NCBI GenBank assembly: GCA_022788205.1
Contig: JALEVQ010000024.1
Location: 1-62,104, forward strand
DNA: 62,104 nt
DNA from: Robinsoniella sp.
Lineage (GTDB): Bacteria > Bacillota > Clostridia > Lachnospirales > Lachnospiraceae
Direction of reading: 5' to 3'
Position 1 is the first letter of the stretch, and every line of letters begins with the position of its first letter. Below the pieces are notes generated by a model. That model had not been told where the DNA came from and made no database searches. It saw nothing but the letters and a program-made list of their open reading frames with translations. Both the position numbers and the translations under genes were made by a program. Shown here piece by piece: positions 7,592 through 16,638 of the stretch.

Positions 7592-8452
7592 ATGAGCGGC
7601 AAAGTGCAAAAAACGGGCGATGTGAAAAAGAAAAGAGAGCAACAAGGCTCTAGGGTGACGAAATGGCTTCTGATCGGACTCAGTGTCCTGTTTTTGGGAG
7701 TCATGCTGGTACTGCCGCTGTGTGCGGTGTTAGTCCAGGCATTCCGCAACGGCATGGATGCGTATCTCGAGGCAGTGACGGATGAATATACTGTAAAAGC
7801 AGTGCTTCTGACACTGGAAGCCACGGTGGTAGCGGTGGTGTTCAATACAATTTTTGGATTGTTTGCAGCATGGTGTATCACAAAATTTCACTTTAAAGGC
7901 AAAAAGCTGCTTAGCACACTGATCGATGTACCTGTCACGGTATCGCCGATCATCGCGGGATTGATTTTTATTCTGGTATTTGGGCGCCAGAGCTTTCTGT
8001 ACCCATACCTGGAAGCATTGGATATCAAAATTGTGTTTGCCGTTCCGGGAATCATACTTGCCACTGTTTTTGTAACTTTTCCGTTTATCTCCAGAGAATT
8101 GATCCCGGTTCTGGAAGCTCAGGGGACAGATGAGGAGGAAGCAGCGGCGCTCATGGGCGCAAAGGGCTTTACCATCTTTCGAAAAGTCACATTCCCTCAC
8201 ATCAAATGGGCATTGCTCTATGGGATTGTGCTGTGCACGGCAAGAGCGATGGGAGAATTCGGTGCGGTGTCTGTCTTGTCAGGACATCTGCGGGGAAAGA
8301 CGAATACGTTGCCTCTACATATTGAGATTTTGTTTAATGAATTTAAATATATTCCGGCTTTTGCGGTGTCAACAATCTTGGTGGTGATGGCAGTACTACT
8401 CCTGATTATCCGAAGCATTGTAGAATACCGAGGCAAAAAGAAGGAAGAGTAA
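7592..8452 (+). CDS. cysW: Sulfate ABC transporter permease CysW
   Basis: A 286-residue permease starting one base after the cysT stop, with AGGAGG ahead of the ATG. After a basic cytoplasmic tail it shows six hydrophobic segments. The EAA loop is DEEEAAALMGAKGFTIFRKV, and RAMGEFGAVSVLSGH is characteristic of CysW. It forms the heterodimeric channel with CysT. The tight spacing implies translational coupling. Confidence 0.92.
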   Translation: MSGKVQKTGDVKKKREQQGSRVTKWLLIGLSVLFLGVMLVLPLCAVLVQAFRNGMDAYLEAVTDEYTVKAVLLTLEATVVAVVFNTIFGLFAAWCITKFHFKGKKLLSTLIDVPVTVSPIIAGLIFILVFGRQSFLYPYLEALDIKIVFAVPGIILATVFVTFPFISRELIPVLEAQGTDEEEAAALMGAKGFTIFRKVTFPHIKWALLYGIVLCTARAMGEFGAVSVLSGHLRGKTNTLPLHIEILFNEFKYIPAFAVSTILVVMAVLLLIIRSIVEYRGKKKEE

Positions 8453-8488
8453 AGATGGGAGCAGAGGCAGAAAAACCGGGAGGAAATC

Positions 8489-9547
8489 ATGTACGTTGAA
8501 TTAAAAAATATCAATAAAACTTTTAATGGATATAAGGCATCAAACAATGTCAATTTTGGAATTGAAAAAGGAAAATTAATTGCACTTCTCGGTCCGAGCG
8601 GAAGCGGAAAGACAACGATTCTCAGAATGATTGCAGGGCTTGAGACGCCCGACAGCGGACAGATTGTGATCGATGGGAAGGTGGTCAATGATATACCGGC
8701 AAGTGAGCGCGGAATTGGATTTGTGTTTCAGAATTACGCGCTTTTTCGATATATGACGGTGTATGAGAATATCGCTTTTGGGCTTCGGGTGCAGAAGGCA
8801 AATAAGAGATATATCGATGAGAGAGTGAGAGAATTGATTCAGCTGATCGGTCTGGAAGGGATGGAAAAACGTTTCCCCAGTCAGCTGTCAGGAGGACAGA
8901 GACAGAGGGTGGCTTTCGCCAGAGCGTTGGCGCCAAAACCAAATTTGCTGCTTCTTGATGAGCCGTTTGCAGCGATCGACGCGAAGGTGAGGCAGGAGCT
9001 GCGCAGCTGGCTGAAGAACATGATTGAAAAACTTGGGATTACGAGTATTTTTGTCACGCACGACCAGGAAGAAGCGGTGGAGGTTGCCGATGAGATTATT
9101 CTCACTAACAAAGGAAAAGTGGAACAGATTGGCACACCACTGGAAATTTATCATCACCCGGAAACCACATTTGTGGCTTCCTTTTTTGGAAATGGTGCCA
9201 TCATAGACCAGTATGAACAATTTAAGGCTTTTCGGAAGATTGACGGGGCAGAAAAAGCGATCATCCGACCGGAATTTATCAAAGTCACAAAGAAAAATGA
9301 AGTACAGAAATTTTCAAAATCGGCAGCAGAGGGAATCGTGGAGGGAGTATCTTTCCGGGGCGATGCGACAGAGCTTCGTATCCGTGTCAACGACACTGTG
9401 CTGTTCGCAAAGAGAGGACTGGAGGAAGAAGAAATCCAGACTGGCGAGAAAGTGGATGTCTTCATCTATCGTATGTTTGTAGCAAAAGGTGAGGAAGTAC
9501 AGTTGCTGTTCAACGAGGCATTGAAAGAAGAAGCAGTAATAATCTAG
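8489..9547 (+). CDS. cysA: Sulfate ABC transporter ATPase CysA
   Basis: A 352-residue ABC ATPase. Walker A GPSGSGKTT is near residue 35, the signature LSGGQRQR near 133, Walker B LLLLDEPF near 153 and the H-loop THDQEEA near 190. The C-terminal 110 residues form the extra regulatory domain typical of CysA/MalK ATPases. It energises the CysTW channel. The next gene, an APS reductase-like flavoprotein, starts 22 bases later, so uptake and reduction appear to be one operon. Confidence 0.93.
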   Translation: MYVELKNINKTFNGYKASNNVNFGIEKGKLIALLGPSGSGKTTILRMIAGLETPDSGQIVIDGKVVNDIPASERGIGFVFQNYALFRYMTVYENIAFGLRVQKANKRYIDERVRELIQLIGLEGMEKRFPSQLSGGQRQRVAFARALAPKPNLLLLDEPFAAIDAKVRQELRSWLKNMIEKLGITSIFVTHDQEEAVEVADEIILTNKGKVEQIGTPLEIYHHPETTFVASFFGNGAIIDQYEQFKAFRKIDGAEKAIIRPEFIKVTKKNEVQKFSKSAAEGIVEGVSFRGDATELRIRVNDTVLFAKRGLEEEEIQTGEKVDVFIYRMFVAKGEEVQLLFNEALKEEAVII

Positions 9548-9569
9548 GAAGATCAGCTAGGAGAATCAG

Positions 9570-11234
9570 ATGGAAAAAAGACAGATAAAAACAGATTTTC
9601 TGATCATAGGAGGCGGGACAGCTGGATGCTATGCAGCCTATGTGATGAGCAAAAAATCGGATGTGAAGATTGTGATCGCAGAGAAGGCGAATATTCGGCG
9701 CAGTGGTTGCCTTGCTGCCGGAGTCAATGCGTTAAATGCTTATATCACAGAAGGAAAAAAACCGGAAGATTATGTGGAATATGCCAAAAAGGATGCCAAT
9801 GGCATTGTGAGGACGGATTTACTTTTATCGATGTCTCAGAGGCTGAACCATGTGACAGAAGAGCTGGAGCGTCTGGGGCTTGTGATTTTGAAGAATGAAA
9901 ATGGAAAATATGCTGCACGCGGCACAAGAAATATCAAGATTAACGGGGAAAACATCAAACTTCTTCTGGCGAAGGCAGCGTCTTCCGGAAAGAATGTCAC
10001 AATTCTGAACCATGTGAATATCACAGATTATGTTGTCAGAGAGAATCAGATTCTGGGAGCACTTGGTTTTGATGTAAATGAGCCTGTGTTCTACGAAATC
10101 CAGGCAAAGGCGGTTCTGTGTGCCACTGGAGGTGCAGCAGGACTGTACAGACCAAATAATCCTGGATTTTCCAGACATAAGATGTGGTATTGTCCGTTTA
10201 ACACCGGTGCAGGGTATGCGATGGGACTGCTCGCCGGTGCGGAGATGACCAGCTTTGAGATGCGTTTTATTGCCCTGCGCTGTAAAGATACGATCGCACC
10301 CACAGGAACCATCGCGCAGGGAGCGGGGGCAAAGCAGGTGAATGCCAGGGGTGAAATCTATGAGAAAAAATATGGACTTACGACATCCCAGAGAGTCTAT
10401 GGGACGGTGACGGAGAACCGAGAGGGCAGAGGACCTTGTTATTTACACACGAAAGGAATCACGCAGGCGCAGGAACAGGATTTATATAAGGCATACTTGA
10501 ATATGGCGCCAAGCCAGACCTTAAAATGGCTGGAAGAAGGAAAGGGTCCAGCGATGGCTGATGTAGAAATAGAAGGCACAGAACCTTACATTGTGGGAGG
10601 TCACACGGCAAGCGGATACTGGGTTGACGATCAGAGAAGGACGACCGTAAGGGGACTCTTCGCGGCAGGGGATGTGGCAGGAGGATGCCCCCAGAAATAT
10701 GTGACCGGTGCATTGGCAGAAGCGGAGATTGCCTCGGAGGCGGCAACAGAATATCTCGCAGAATGCAGAGAGTTTTTGTTTTCAGACGAGTTTTCACAGG
10801 CATCTGAACAGAAACAAAAAGAGTATGAGGAGCATCTAAAGGGGAAGGAAGAAAGAGAAATTCTGTCCGAGGAACAGCTGGAAGAGGCGATGCAAAAAAT
10901 TATGGATGAGTACGCCGGAGGGATCAGTAGCGGATATCAGTATCATCAGGCAGGACTTTTCATTGCCGATCAGAAAATCAAGAAGCTCCAGGAGCTGATG
11001 GATACGCTTGGTGCGAATGATATGGATGAACTGATGAGAATTTACGAGATACGGGAGAGATTGATTGTGTGCCGTGCCGTGATTGCACATTTACTCGCAA
11101 GAAAAGAGACGCGCTGGCACAGCTTTGCAGAGAATGCGGATTATCCACAGGAAGATAGCGCCTGGCTGAAATATGTAAATTCAAAGATGGATGAGACAGG
11201 AAATCTGCAGATGATTTACAGAGATTTGGTCTAG
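9570..11234 (+). CDS. aprA: AprA-like APS reductase flavoprotein
   Basis: A 554-residue FAD protein of the fumarate reductase/AprA group. The N-terminal dinucleotide motif IIGGGTAGCYAAY is clear, and the conserved GGHTASGYWVDDQRRTTVRG and GLFAAGDVAGGCPQKYVTGA blocks match AprA closely. Adenylylsulfate reductase converts APS plus two electrons to sulfite and AMP. It lies directly between the sulfate importer and a two-cluster ferredoxin, and before cysDN. No cysH or cysC is in the cluster, so this protein is the likely APS-reducing step, here probably assimilatory. It is shorter than dissimilatory AprA of about 620-660 residues. Confidence 0.85.
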   Translation: MEKRQIKTDFLIIGGGTAGCYAAYVMSKKSDVKIVIAEKANIRRSGCLAAGVNALNAYITEGKKPEDYVEYAKKDANGIVRTDLLLSMSQRLNHVTEELERLGLVILKNENGKYAARGTRNIKINGENIKLLLAKAASSGKNVTILNHVNITDYVVRENQILGALGFDVNEPVFYEIQAKAVLCATGGAAGLYRPNNPGFSRHKMWYCPFNTGAGYAMGLLAGAEMTSFEMRFIALRCKDTIAPTGTIAQGAGAKQVNARGEIYEKKYGLTTSQRVYGTVTENREGRGPCYLHTKGITQAQEQDLYKAYLNMAPSQTLKWLEEGKGPAMADVEIEGTEPYIVGGHTASGYWVDDQRRTTVRGLFAAGDVAGGCPQKYVTGALAEAEIASEAATEYLAECREFLFSDEFSQASEQKQKEYEEHLKGKEEREILSEEQLEEAMQKIMDEYAGGISSGYQYHQAGLFIADQKIKKLQELMDTLGANDMDELMRIYEIRERLIVCRAVIAHLLARKETRWHSFAENADYPQEDSAWLKYVNSKMDETGNLQMIYRDLV

Positions 11235-11246
11235 GGGGACAGGAAT

Positions 11247-11561
11247 ATGAGCATACGGATACGAAAAGAGGCATGTGTAGGATGCAGAAGATGTGTGGAG
11301 GCATGCCCGGGCAATCTGATCAAAATTGACATAGATGGCAAGGCATTCATACGCCACGAGAGGGATTGCTGGGGATGCACTTCCTGTCTGAAAGAATGCA
11401 GAGCAGGTGCCATTGATTTTTTTCTGGGAGCCGATATCGGCGGGAGAGGCAGCAGGCTTTCGGTCGCTGAGAGGGGAGATGACTGGATATGGACGGTGAC
11501 AAGAACGGACGGTTCAGTCAGGCAGATACAGGTGAATAAGAAAGAGTCGAACAAGTATTAA
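11247..11561 (+). CDS. aprB: AprB-like 2x[4Fe-4S] ferredoxin
   Basis: A 104-residue protein with two ferredoxin motifs, [13 protein letters not shown] near residue 10 and [14 protein letters not shown] near 40, enough for two [4Fe-4S] clusters. The C-terminal 45 residues have no cysteine. This is the architecture of AprB, which feeds electrons to the FAD of AprA, but the tail is shorter than in dissimilatory AprB. It starts 12 bases after the AprA-like gene. Confidence 0.85.
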   Translation: MSIRIRKEACVGCRRCVEACPGNLIKIDIDGKAFIRHERDCWGCTSCLKECRAGAIDFFLGADIGGRGSRLSVAERGDDWIWTVTRTDGSVRQIQVNKKESNKY

Positions 11562-11610
11562 AGTATTTCCCGGGATGCAGAAGCCATCAGGGAAGGACAG
11601 GAGGAGAAAA

Positions 11611-12510
11611 ATGGGAAATTTATCGCATCTGGATGAACTGGAAGCAGAGGCAATCTACATTATCAGGGAGGTGGCAGCAGAATGCGAAAATCCAGTGATG
11701 CTGTATTCGATCGGCAAAGACAGTTCTGTGATGCTTCATCTGGCATTGAAGGCATTCTATCCGGAGAAGCCTCCATTTCCATTTATGCATATCGACACAA
11801 CATGGAAATTTCATGAGATGATCGAGTTCCGCAACCACATCGCGGAGAAATATGGGATTGAGATGCTCGTCTACACCAATCAGGAAGGAATCGAAAAAGG
11901 CATCAATCCGTTTGACCATGGCTCTGCTTACACAGATATCATGAAGACACAGGCACTGAAGCAGGCGCTGAGCAAATATAAATTTACCGCAGCATTTGGC
12001 GGGGGCAGAAGAGACGAGGAAAAATCGAGAGCGAAGGAGCGCATTTTTTCATTCCGTAACGAGGCGCAGGCATGGGATCCGAAGAACCAAAGACCGGAGA
12101 TGTGGAAACTGTATAACACGAAAATCAACAAAGGAGAGAGCATCCGCGTCTTTCCAATCTCAAACTGGACAGAAAAAGATATCTGGCAGTATATCAAGAG
12201 AGAACAGATTGAAATCGTTCCCCTTTATTTTGCAAAGGAACGTCCGGTCGTATACAGAGACGGAAATATCATTATGGTGGATGATGACCGCATGAAACTT
12301 CTGCCGGGGGAAGTGATTCAGAACAAAAGCGTGCGTTTCCGCACTTTGGGATGTTATCCTCTGACCGGAGGAGTGGAATCGACGGCAGATACGCTGGATG
12401 CGATTATCGAAGAGACATTGAGCGCAGTGTCCTCAGAGAGGACAAGCCGTGTCATCGACCACGAGGCGGCTGGAAGTATGGAAAGACGAAAGAAAGAGGG
12501 GTATTTTTAG
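11611..12510 (+). CDS. cysD: Sulfate adenylyltransferase subunit CysD
   Basis: A 299-residue PP-loop enzyme with [20 protein letters not shown] near residue 33, [14 protein letters not shown] near 135 and the [11 protein letters not shown] block. CysD with CysN forms ATP sulfurylase, making APS and pyrophosphate from ATP and sulfate. An in-frame ATG 36 bases upstream exists, but AGGAGG sits just before 11611. It ends one base before the cysN start. Confidence 0.94.
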   Translation: MGNLSHLDELEAEAIYIIREVAAECENPVMLYSIGKDSSVMLHLALKAFYPEKPPFPFMHIDTTWKFHEMIEFRNHIAEKYGIEMLVYTNQEGIEKGINPFDHGSAYTDIMKTQALKQALSKYKFTAAFGGGRRDEEKSRAKERIFSFRNEAQAWDPKNQRPEMWKLYNTKINKGESIRVFPISNWTEKDIWQYIKREQIEIVPLYFAKERPVVYRDGNIIMVDDDRMKLLPGEVIQNKSVRFRTLGCYPLTGGVESTADTLDAIIEETLSAVSSERTSRVIDHEAAGSMERRKKEGYF

Positions 12511-12511
12511 G

Positions 12512-14167
12512 ATGAAGGGATTGCTGAAGTTTATCACCTGTGGAAGCGTGGATGACGGAAAATCTACATTGATTGGGCACATTTTATATGATTCAAAGCT
12601 TCTGTATGCAGATCAGAAAGAGGCACTGGAGCTTGATTCCAAAGTGGGAAGCAGAGGCGGAGAGATCGACTATTCTCTTTTGCTTGACGGACTGATGGCT
12701 GAGCGCGAACAGGGTATCACGATCGATGTGGCATATCGATATTTCACGACAGATCACCGCAGTTTTATTGTGGCGGACACGCCAGGTCATGAAGAATATA
12801 CGAGAAATATGGCAGTGGGTGCTTCGTTTGCGGACCTTGCCGTGATCTTGATTGATGCCAAGCAAGGCGTGCTGGTACAGACGAGAAGACATGCCAGAAT
12901 CTGTTCTCTGATGGGAATCCGGTATTTTGTCTTTGCGGTGAACAAGATGGATCTGGTGGGATATCGTGAAGAGGTATTTGAAAAAATCAAAGCGCAGACA
13001 GAGGAGTTAAAAGCGGAGCTTCAGCTGGAAGATACATGTGTGATTCCAGTATCAGCCACAGAAGGCGACAATGTGACAAAGAAATCTCTGAATACCCCGT
13101 GGTATGATGGACCTGCACTTTTACCTTATCTCGAACAAGTTGATATCAGTCAGAAAGAGGAGGAAAAAGGGTTTTATATGCCAGTTCAGAGAGTGTGCCG
13201 TCCAGACCATGAATTCCGTGGATTCCAGGGACAGATTGAGGCAGGAGAGATCCATGTGGGCGAGGAGTTGACTGTACTGCCAAGCAAGGAGAGCGCACAT
13301 GTAAAAAGCATCTATATCTGCGACAGAGACAGTCAGAGCGCTGGAAAAGGTGTGCCAGTCACCATACAGCTGGACAAAGAGGTAGATGTCTCAAGAGGAT
13401 GTGTGCTGACAAAAGATTCCGGGGCAAAGGTGACATCAGGCTTTCAGGCGACCATTTTGTGGATGGATGATGAGAAACTGGAAAATGGCAAGAACTTTTT
13501 CGTAAAGCTGGGTACAAAACTCATCCCGGGAATGGTCACGCGCATTCGATATGCGATTGATGTCAATACAGGAGAGAAAAAAGCGGCAGATACGCTCAGC
13601 AAAAACGAGATTGCATCGTGTCAGATCACTCTGGTGGATAAGATGGTCGCCGATGAATTTAAAGTACACAAAACACTCGGCGAATTGATCTTGATTGATC
13701 GAGTGACAAACATGACATCGGCATGCGGCGTTGTGACAGAAATCTCAGAAGAGAAGGAACAGAAAGAGAACAAAATCACAAGCCATACCCGAAGCGCGAT
13801 GAAGGGACAGAGCGTTTTAAATGCAGTATTTCTGTACGGAGATGATGGGAAAACACTGGAATGGATTCAGCAGATTGATCGAGATTTAACGCTTTCTGGA
13901 AGACATACATATCTCTATATTCCAAGTGATGGAGAAGCAGTAGAGAATGTTGTCGAGCATTTAAATGCAGCTGGGATGATTGTACTTTTAGCGCTGAAAA
14001 AAAACAGGAAAGACAGAGCGGCGATACAAAAAGCGCTGCGTGAAAAAGAGGCTTTCTATTTTGAACCGGAGATCCAGAATGCACAAGATGTGCTGAAGAC
14101 GGCACAGCAAATCCGCAAGAGGACAGTCTACGATCCGGTGATCGAAATCGGGGGAAGCCATATTTAA
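12512..14167 (+). CDS. cysN: CysN with degenerate APS kinase-like tail
   Basis: A protein of about 551 residues. Residues 1-430 are the CysN GTPase: G1 GSVDDGKST, G2-region EREQGITIDVAYR, G3 DTPGHEEY and G4 NKMD, followed by EF-Tu-like beta barrels. Residues 440-551 resemble an APS kinase domain: GQSVLNAVF, SGRHTYLY in place of the kinase GRHTYLLDGD, and a VENVVEHLNAAGMIVLL helix-strand as in CysC. The P-loop GLSGSGKST is replaced by YGDDGKTLE, so phosphoryl transfer is unlikely. This fits a pathway that reduces APS directly and has no need for PAPS. Confidence 0.88.
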   Translation: MKGLLKFITCGSVDDGKSTLIGHILYDSKLLYADQKEALELDSKVGSRGGEIDYSLLLDGLMAEREQGITIDVAYRYFTTDHRSFIVADTPGHEEYTRNMAVGASFADLAVILIDAKQGVLVQTRRHARICSLMGIRYFVFAVNKMDLVGYREEVFEKIKAQTEELKAELQLEDTCVIPVSATEGDNVTKKSLNTPWYDGPALLPYLEQVDISQKEEEKGFYMPVQRVCRPDHEFRGFQGQIEAGEIHVGEELTVLPSKESAHVKSIYICDRDSQSAGKGVPVTIQLDKEVDVSRGCVLTKDSGAKVTSGFQATILWMDDEKLENGKNFFVKLGTKLIPGMVTRIRYAIDVNTGEKKAADTLSKNEIASCQITLVDKMVADEFKVHKTLGELILIDRVTNMTSACGVVTEISEEKEQKENKITSHTRSAMKGQSVLNAVFLYGDDGKTLEWIQQIDRDLTLSGRHTYLYIPSDGEAVENVVEHLNAAGMIVLLALKKNRKDRAAIQKALREKEAFYFEPEIQNAQDVLKTAQQIRKRTVYDPVIEIGGSHI

Positions 14168-14191
14168 GAGAACAAGAGAGGGAATAGAGAA

Positions 14192-14332
14192 ATGTCGGAT
14201 AACCAGAAGAAGGAAGAATATTTAGAGCTGATTCGTAAAATCTTGGACGAAATACAATTTGGCTCAGTGACGATTGTCATCCAGAATGGAAAGATTATGC
14301 AGGTTGAGAAGGAAGAAAAAATAAGACTCTGA
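14192..14332 (+). CDS. yezD: YezD-family (DUF2292) small protein
   Basis: A 46-residue protein beginning 24 bases after cysN. It runs from a charged helix (KKEEYLELIRKILDEIQFG) into a strand SVTIVIQNGKIMQVE, matching the YezD/DUF2292 family, whose hallmark is a short VTIVIQDGKVVQIE-like hairpin. In Firmicutes such proteins recur next to sulfur assimilation genes. Molecular function is not known. It is probably the last gene of the sulfate operon. Confidence 0.8.
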   Translation: MSDNQKKEEYLELIRKILDEIQFGSVTIVIQNGKIMQVEKEEKIRL

Positions 14333-14357
14333 TGAAAGCGTAAAAATGAAAAAGATC

Positions 14358-14386
14358 TTGTGTATAGAAAACTCCCGTGATACTAT
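14358..14386 (+). promoter_or_regulatory. Promoter of XRE-cupin regulator gene
   Basis: TTGTGT (14358-14363), a 17-base spacer and TACTAT (14381-14386) lie 36 bases before the regulator ATG. No terminator was seen after the YezD gene, so some read-through from the sulfate operon is possible. Confidence 0.45.
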
Positions 14387-14422
14387 GAAGAAAAAAGTAG
14401 AGAAAGGCTTTGGGAGAATGAG

Positions 14423-14974
14423 ATGGATTATTTATCTCACAACATCGCAATCAATTTGAAAAGAATACGAAAGGCGAAAGGAATGAGTCTCGATGTGGTT
14501 GCTGAGCAGACAGGTGTCAGTAAAAGTATGCTTTCGACAATCGAAAAAGGAGATGCGAACCCTTCGATTGGAGTTTTAGGGAAAATTATCAGCGGGCTGC
14601 GCATTGAATTGCAGGATCTGACACAGCCTCCGCAGGGCGATTCTTATCTGGTGGATATCGGCAAAGTTTCGCCTACAAAGGCGGTGGAGGGACAGTATCA
14701 TGTCTGGACATGCTTTCCGATTTCTGATAACCGGACGGTCGAGATCTACCGGATCGATATCGAGCCGGGAGGAAGCTATGAGAGCGGATCCCACGGGGAG
14801 CGCACCAAGGAATACATTGCCATGCTCGAGGGGGAACTGTCTGTGCGGCTGGAAGACGGCATCCATGTGGTGAAGAAGGAACAGCTGTTTCGATTTGAGT
14901 CCGATCAGCCGCATGTCTATTTTAACACAGGAACGGGGAAGTTAAGCTTTATGTCCTTTTTTGTAGTCTATTAA
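14423..14974 (+). CDS. XRE-cupin transcriptional regulator
   Basis: A 183-residue regulator with an N-terminal XRE helix-turn-helix (NLKRIRKAKGMSLDVVAEQT, then SKSMLSTIEKGDANPS) and a C-terminal cupin domain from about residue 105 (PGGSYESGSHGERTKEYI, then a strand rich in acidic residues). The cupin usually binds the small ligand of the pathway controlled, as in PuuR-type regulators of amine catabolism. The next operon encodes an aminotransferase, a permease and an alcohol dehydrogenase, its probable target. GGGAG precedes the ATG. Confidence 0.85.
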   Translation: MDYLSHNIAINLKRIRKAKGMSLDVVAEQTGVSKSMLSTIEKGDANPSIGVLGKIISGLRIELQDLTQPPQGDSYLVDIGKVSPTKAVEGQYHVWTCFPISDNRTVEIYRIDIEPGGSYESGSHGERTKEYIAMLEGELSVRLEDGIHVVKKEQLFRFESDQPHVYFNTGTGKLSFMSFFVVY

Positions 14975-15057
14975 ATGTTTGGTGAGGAAATATTTATACG
15001 TGACAGCTTGCGCAGTTTGATCGTAAAATGGCAATCAGTTTAAAATGTACAAGATAG

Positions 15058-15155
15058 TTCAATATATTGCACAAAATATTCTCACATAATTTTAAAATTG
15101 CATATTGACATTATTTTTCGGGTATGATATATTAAAGCTGTTCAAAATATTGTAC
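15058..15155 (+). promoter_or_regulatory. Promoter flanked by paired operator motifs
   Basis: TTGACA (15105-15110) and TATATT (15128-15133) with a 17-base spacer form a strong promoter. TTCAATATATTGCAC at 15058-15072 and TTCAAAATATTGTAC at 15141-15155 match at 13 of 15 positions, one upstream and one over the start site, 83 bp apart. They are good candidates for the binding sites of the XRE-cupin regulator, possibly with looping. Binding is inferred. Confidence 0.6.
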
Positions 15156-15166
15156 ACGAAATGACA

Positions 15167-15209
15167 AAGGCGTCAGGAATCCTTTTCGGATGACAGGCGC
15201 CTTCTTTTT
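15167..15209 (+). terminator. Leader hairpin with T-run (possible attenuator)
   Basis: AAGGCG (15167-15172) pairs with CGCCTT (15198-15203) around an inner ATCC/GGAT hairpin, followed by CTTTTT. It lies between the promoter and the aminotransferase gene, with about 97 bases left before the ATG, so it may attenuate the operon. No known riboswitch core was recognised. Confidence 0.5.
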
Positions 15210-15306
15210 AGGCACCTCTCGGAAAGGAAACCAGTGCGATCGATCTGTCCGGACGTGAAAGAGCAGCGGCGATACTTTGTTCGTTCCATAAAAGGAGGAC
15301 TAAATT

Positions 15307-16521
15307 ATGAGATTACGAGATACAGGACTTACAGCACAGGATATCAAAGACAAAGTAAATAAGTATATGATTGAGACGTATGAGCGTTTCGACTTTCTTG
15401 CAGAGACGGCAAAAGATCAGTATATTTATGATGAAAATGGAGAACCGTATTTAGATTTTTATGCAGGAATTGCTGTAAACTCAGCTGGAAACTGCAATGA
15501 AAAAGTGGTGAAGGCGGTTCAGGATCAAGTAGCAGATATTATGCATACGTTTAACTATCCGTACACGATTCCTCAGGCGCTGCTTGCTGAAAAGGTTTGT
15601 ACTACAATCGGCATGGATAAGATCTTTTTCCAGAACTCCGGGACAGAGGCAAATGAAGCAATGATCAAAATGGCCCGTAAATATGGTATTGAGAAATATG
15701 GTCCTAACAAATACCATATTGTGACAGCAAAGATGGGATTCCATGGCAGAACGTTTGGAGCTATGTCAGCGACTGGTCAGCCAGGCAATGGATGCCAGAT
15801 TGGTTTTGGACCGATGACATATGGATTTTCTTATGCACCGTACAACGATCTTCAGGCTTTCAAAGACGCATGTACAGAGAATACCATTGCAATCATGGTG
15901 GAGCCTGTACAAGGAGAAGGTGGTGTTCATCCGGCTACCCAGGAATTTATGCAGGGACTGAGAGAATTCTGTGATGAGAAGGGAATGCTTCTGTTGATCG
16001 ATGAGGTTCAGACAGGATGGTGCAGAACTGGCGCTGTGATGTCTTACATGAATTACGGAATCAAACCGGATATCGTATCGATGGCAAAAGCACTCGGCGG
16101 TGGTATGCCAATCGGCGCGATCTGTGCTACAGAGGAAGTCTCAAAGGCTTTCACGGCGGGATCACACGGGACAACTTTTGGAGGTCATCCGGTATGCTGT
16201 GCGGCAGCACTGGCAGAAGTGAACGAACTGCTTGACAGAGATCTGGCAGGAAATGCAAAAGAAGTCGGCACATATTTCGTGGAGAAATTAAAGACTCTTC
16301 CTCATGTAAAGGAAGTCAGAGGTCAAGGATTGCTGGTGGGCGTTGAGTTCGATGACAGCATTTCAGGTGTAGAGGTAAAACACGAGTGTATCCACAGAAG
16401 ATTGCTCATCACTGCAATCGGAGCACATATTATCAGAATGATTCCTCCGCTGATGATCACAAAAGAAGACTGCGACAAGGCAGTAGCGATTATCAGAGAG
16501 TCAGTTGAGGCATTACAGTAA
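15307..16521 (+). CDS. Class III aminotransferase (ArgD/GabT-like)
   Basis: A 404-residue PLP-dependent class III aminotransferase. It shows NSGTEANEAMIKMAR (phosphate binding), GFHGRTFGAMSATGQ, VEPVQGEGGV, LLIDEVQTGWCRTG and SMAKALGGG with the PLP Lys at about residue 261. Members use omega-amino donors such as acetylornithine, GABA, 5-aminovalerate or other amino acids. A permease and an iron alcohol dehydrogenase downstream suggest import, transamination to an aldehyde and reduction to an alcohol. The substrate cannot be named from sequence. AGGAGG precedes the ATG. Confidence 0.85.
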   Translation: MRLRDTGLTAQDIKDKVNKYMIETYERFDFLAETAKDQYIYDENGEPYLDFYAGIAVNSAGNCNEKVVKAVQDQVADIMHTFNYPYTIPQALLAEKVCTTIGMDKIFFQNSGTEANEAMIKMARKYGIEKYGPNKYHIVTAKMGFHGRTFGAMSATGQPGNGCQIGFGPMTYGFSYAPYNDLQAFKDACTENTIAIMVEPVQGEGGVHPATQEFMQGLREFCDEKGMLLLIDEVQTGWCRTGAVMSYMNYGIKPDIVSMAKALGGGMPIGAICATEEVSKAFTAGSHGTTFGGHPVCCAAALAEVNELLDRDLAGNAKEVGTYFVEKLKTLPHVKEVRGQGLLVGVEFDDSISGVEVKHECIHRRLLITAIGAHIIRMIPPLMITKEDCDKAVAIIRESVEALQ

Positions 16522-16525
16522 AAAT

Positions 16526-16562
16526 AATTGGCGGTGACGCTATCAGACGTCATGTGTGTTTG
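16526..16562 (+). repeat. Dispersed palindromic repeat, copy 1
   Basis: The sequence TGGCGGTGACGCTATCAGAC continues as GTCATGTGTG. It matches, with several changes, the other copies at 24013-24050, 24343-24387 and 59048-59090. The core is a 7-bp palindrome TGACGCC/GGCGTCA with a short loop, partly decayed in this copy. Confidence 0.6.
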
Positions 16563-16575
16563 GTTTCAATAAAGC

Positions 16576-16611
16576 AAGGGAGCTTTGACAAAGAAGGTCA
16601 GGCTCCCTTTT
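16576..16611 (+). terminator. Intrinsic terminator after aminotransferase
   Basis: AAGGGAGC (16576-16583) pairs with GCTCCCTT (16602-16609) and runs into TTTT. It lies between the aminotransferase and the next gene, so the downstream genes may be expressed at a lower level by read-through. Confidence 0.7.
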
Positions 16612-16638
16612 CTGTTATTCTGAGAGAGGAGATGTTAT

